Source: Streptomyces sp. TN58
GTDB lineage: Bacteria; Actinomycetota; Actinomycetes; Streptomycetales; Streptomycetaceae
Assembly: GCF_001941845.1 (NCBI RefSeq)
Contig: NZ_CP018870.1
Span: 5,432,001 to 5,496,000 of the forward strand
Reading direction: 5' to 3'
DNA length: 64,000 nt
A program made the translations under genes and the position numbers. Positions within the stretch are counted from its first letter, which is position 1; each line of letters starts with the position of its first letter. Positions 62,149-64,000 of this stretch are shown here, piece after piece. The notes beneath the pieces were generated by a model. It worked only from the letters and a program-made list of their open reading frames with translations. It was not told the origin of the DNA and did not search any database.

Positions 62149-63075
62149 ATGCGTCGTCCCTTTGCCCGTGTCCTGGCGGGCGCGCTGACCCTGGCGGCGG
62201 GAACGGCCGCGGCGCCGCTCGCCCAGATGCCCCGGGCGGCCGCCGACAGCGTGGTGATCGGCGGCAAGCCGGTGAAGGCGGCCGACAGCCCCTGGGTCGT
62301 GGCCCTGGCCAGCCGTGACCGGTTCGGGGGTACGCGCGACGGGCAGTTCTGCGGGGGTGTCGTCGTGGCCCCGACCCGTGTGGTCACCGCGGCCCACTGC
62401 CTGGGCCGGCAGGTGCTCGGCGGCACCGTGGAGTCCGTGCCCGATTTCCGGGTGATCGCGGGCCGTACGGAGCTCCGGGCGGCCGACGGCCGGGAGATCG
62501 CCGTGCGCGGGGCACGGGTCAACCCGGACTACGACCCGCAGAGCAACGCCGGGGACCTCGCCGTACTGGAGCTGGCGGAAGCCGTGCCGGCCCACCACGT
62601 GCTGCCCATGGCCGAGGCGGGGCACCCCGCGTACGCGGCGGGCACCGAGGCGGCCGTCTACGGCTGGGGCGACACGAGCGGGTTCGGTGACTACGCGTAC
62701 GCCCTGCGGGCCGCACGCGTGACCGTGCTGGCCGACGACGTCTGCGGGCGCGCCTACCCCGGGGACGCGGACGGACAGTACCGGGCCGCATCCATGGTGT
62801 GCGCGGGAGACGGTGGGGGCGGCAGGGACGCCTGCCAGGGCGACAGCGGCGGGCCGCTGGTCGCGCAGGGGCGCCTCATCGGGGTGGTCTCCTGGGGGCG
62901 GGGCTGCGGGCGCGCCGACAGCCCCGGCGTGTACACGCGGATCGCCCCGCTGGCCGGCTTCGTGACGGCGCCGGAGAGGGCCGCGCGGCCGGCCGGAGGG
63001 CAGAACGCCGCATGGGCGCCTCCGCGGGCCTCCGGGGGGCGGGCAGGGTCCGTACAGCGGCATCGTGTGCCGTAG
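62149..63075 (+). CDS. Secreted trypsin-like serine protease
   Basis: A 308-aa secreted S1 family protease. A Sec signal with AQMPRAAA cleavage region is followed by a possible propeptide and VVIGGKP, the start of the mature enzyme. The triad is His83 (TAAHC), Asp136 (DLAVLEL) and Ser233 (GDSGGP). Asp227 in DACQGDSGGP is the trypsin S1 specificity residue. Cysteines pair as in trypsins. ATG 62149 follows CAGGAGG. A Pro/Ala-rich C-terminal tail follows the catalytic domain. It resembles streptomycete SprT-type trypsins. Confidence 0.92.
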   Translation: MRRPFARVLAGALTLAAGTAAAPLAQMPRAAADSVVIGGKPVKAADSPWVVALASRDRFGGTRDGQFCGGVVVAPTRVVTAAHCLGRQVLGGTVESVPDFRVIAGRTELRAADGREIAVRGARVNPDYDPQSNAGDLAVLELAEAVPAHHVLPMAEAGHPAYAAGTEAAVYGWGDTSGFGDYAYALRAARVTVLADDVCGRAYPGDADGQYRAASMVCAGDGGGGRDACQGDSGGPLVAQGRLIGVVSWGRGCGRADSPGVYTRIAPLAGFVTAPERAARPAGGQNAAWAPPRASGGRAGSVQRHRVP

Positions 63076-63093
63076 CCGGACCCCCGACGTGAG

Positions 63094-63132
63094 GACGGGC
63101 GGCGCCCCTGGGTCTCAGGGGTGCCGCCCGTC
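63094..63132. terminator. 16-bp hairpin, bidirectional terminator
   Basis: The arms 63094-63109 and 63117-63132 pair with one G-U wobble around a 7-nt loop, between the convergent protease and zinc-ribbon genes. Confidence 0.85.
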
Positions 63133-63182
63133 GACCGGCCTTGCCGGTCCTGGCTCGTCGGATGCGAGGTTCGGCCTGTGTG

Positions 63183-63416
63183 TCAGCGGTCCTCGGGTTC
63201 GGCGTGGGCAGCCGGAGCGGACGTGAGCCGCTCGGTCTCATCCTGTATTTCCGCGGCGATCTTCTTGAGTTCCGGCTCGAACTTGCGACCGTGGTGGGCG
63301 CAGAAGAGCAGTTCACCGCCGCTCAGCAGGACGACGCGCAGATATGCCTGGGCGCCGCAACGGTCGCATCGGTCAGCGGCCGTCAGCGGGGTCGCGGGTG
63401 TCAGAACAGTAGTCAC
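63183..63416 (-). CDS. Small zinc-ribbon-like protein (DUF7455-type)
   Basis: A 77-aa protein. The CxxC (CDRC, residues 17-20) and CxxH (CAHH, residues 39-42) pairs suggest one zinc site, with a helix following (FEPELKKIAAEIQDETERL). Homologs are widespread next to hrdB and parE in actinobacteria, as I recall. GTG and ATG alternatives exist; the ORF starts at 63416 with MTTVLTPATPLTAADRCD. The function is unknown. Confidence 0.85.
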   Translation of the reverse strand: MTTVLTPATPLTAADRCDRCGAQAYLRVVLLSGGELLFCAHHGRKFEPELKKIAAEIQDETERLTSAPAAHAEPEDR

Positions 63417-63863
63417 GTCGCCTCTTCTCTAGCTCGACGAGCTGTCGTACCAGGGTCAACATCCAACCAGGCCGAAAACGTTCCCGCTCGCGGCTTTTCC
63501 TCGAAACTTCCTTCCGAAGCTGGCCGGCTGTTGCCGGTTGGCGGCGAAGGAGCCGTATTGCGTTGCTTTACGGTTTCGCGTTGTCAGTCGTGCGCTTGTT
63601 GCAGTTCCATCCTCCCCGGCGTGAGTGCCAGGTTGTTCATGAGGACGTGCCCGAACCCTAAATGGTTCATGCGCGGAAGGGAACGTGATGTTTCCTTCAC
63701 CCGGCCGGGGGATCGAACATCCGTGCGGATCTGCACTAGGCTGAGGAAAGCGCGAGGGTGGCGTTGCATCGGCTCTACCTGGCCTCGGTACCCTTCGACG
63801 GGCACCCGAGCCGCCCCTGCGCCCGACCGGGCCAGAAAAGAAATTCAGCGAGGAGCGAACTGC
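63417..63863. other. 447-bp divergent promoter region of the zinc-ribbon and parE genes
   Basis: No gene is supported. On the plus strand TAGGCT (63737-63742) with CGAACA 17 bp upstream is a candidate parE promoter. On the minus strand TTGACC near 63456 is a candidate -35 for the zinc-ribbon gene. AGGAGCG at 63851-63857 is the parE ribosome site. Confidence 0.45.
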
Positions 63864-64000
63864 GTGACCGCCGACACGTCCGTGCCTTCCAGCGCGCTGC
63901 TGTCCGGAGCAGACCGGGACGGTTCCAACTACACCGCGCGGCACCTGCTCGTCCTCGAAGGGCTGGAGGCCGTCCGCAAGCGACCCGGCATGTATATCGG
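63864..64000 (+). CDS. parE: DNA topoisomerase IV/gyrase subunit B (3'-truncated by window edge)
   Basis: Only the first 45 residues are visible. The conserved LVLEGLEAVRKRPGMYIG identifies a GyrB/ParE ATPase. Next to hrdB the gene is parE (gyrB2-type) in streptomycetes, by recalled synteny. GTG 63864 follows GAGGAGCGAAC. The ParE-versus-GyrB choice rests on position. Confidence 0.85.
   Translation, partial: MTADTSVPSSALLSGADRDGSNYTARHLLVLEGLEAVRKRPGMYI

Overview
The window looks like chromosomal DNA of a Streptomyces or a very close relative. GC content is high throughout, GTG starts and GTGA stop/start overlaps are common, and core genes typical of the genus are present: hflX, lexA, nrdR-nrdJ (the B12-dependent ribonucleotide reductase), rnhB, recQ, the sporulation regulator whiH, the principal sigma factor hrdB and the start of parE. 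From memory, this order matches the S. coelicolor region around SCO5795 to SCO5822.

Left core block (1-27956). It holds an M1 peptidase (cut at the window edge), HflX, a secreted trypsin-like lipoprotein, and a four-gene NRPS-independent siderophore operon (aminotransferase, two IucA/IucC synthetases, a GNAT acyltransferase). These are followed by a DinG/XPD-type helicase, LexA with its SOS box, NrdR-NrdJ, a run of small enzymes with probable leaderless promoters, a DUF4173 membrane protein, RNase HII, two uncharacterised proteins and a RecQ helicase with a phosphoribosyltransferase-like tail.

Accessory island (about 27957 to 51008, possibly to 52441). A type II polyketide synthase cluster lies between recQ and the DUF4192/whiH/hrdB block. 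It encodes the minimal PKS (KS, chain length factor, ACP), an ActIII-type ketoreductase, a didomain aromatase/cyclase, an ActIV-like metallo-beta-lactamase-fold cyclase and an ActVI-ORFA-like protein. It also encodes a group D flavin monooxygenase, an F420-type LLM oxidoreductase, an SDR, a TylF-type O-methyltransferase, two glycosyltransferases, and five genes for an N,N-dimethylated 3-amino-2,3,6-trideoxyhexose. Other members are two near-duplicate serine beta-lactamase-family proteins and a small SARP regulator. The chain length factor carries the Phe/Thr/Phe gate pattern of the actinorhodin octaketide system. I infer a glycosylated actinorhodin/medermycin-like (C16, benzoisochromanequinone-related) quinone. 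The NDP-glucose synthase, NDP-glucose 4,6-dehydratase, flavin reductase and a dedicated exporter are not in the window.

Several island promoter regions carry heptamer direct repeats at an exact 11-bp period, the signature of SARP operators: clearly at 29320, 34914, 41457 and 48679, more weakly at 28011 and 46510. This suggests that the SARP at 47550-48386 controls the island. A MITE-like element sits inside the sugar operon, with a degenerate relative at 56056. The two beta-lactamase-family genes share a 256-bp tract with one mismatch, a sign of recent gene conversion.

Right core block (52442-64000). This contains a DUF4192 protein, a glycogen-debranching-like protein, a NUDIX-winged-helix (NrtR-like) regulator with a probable leaderless promoter and operator, an ABC ATPase-permease fusion, WhiH, HrdB, a secreted trypsin-like protease, a small zinc-ribbon protein and the 5' end of parE. 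Strong hairpins separate most convergent gene pairs. I saw no tRNA, rRNA, CRISPR array or intact insertion sequence.
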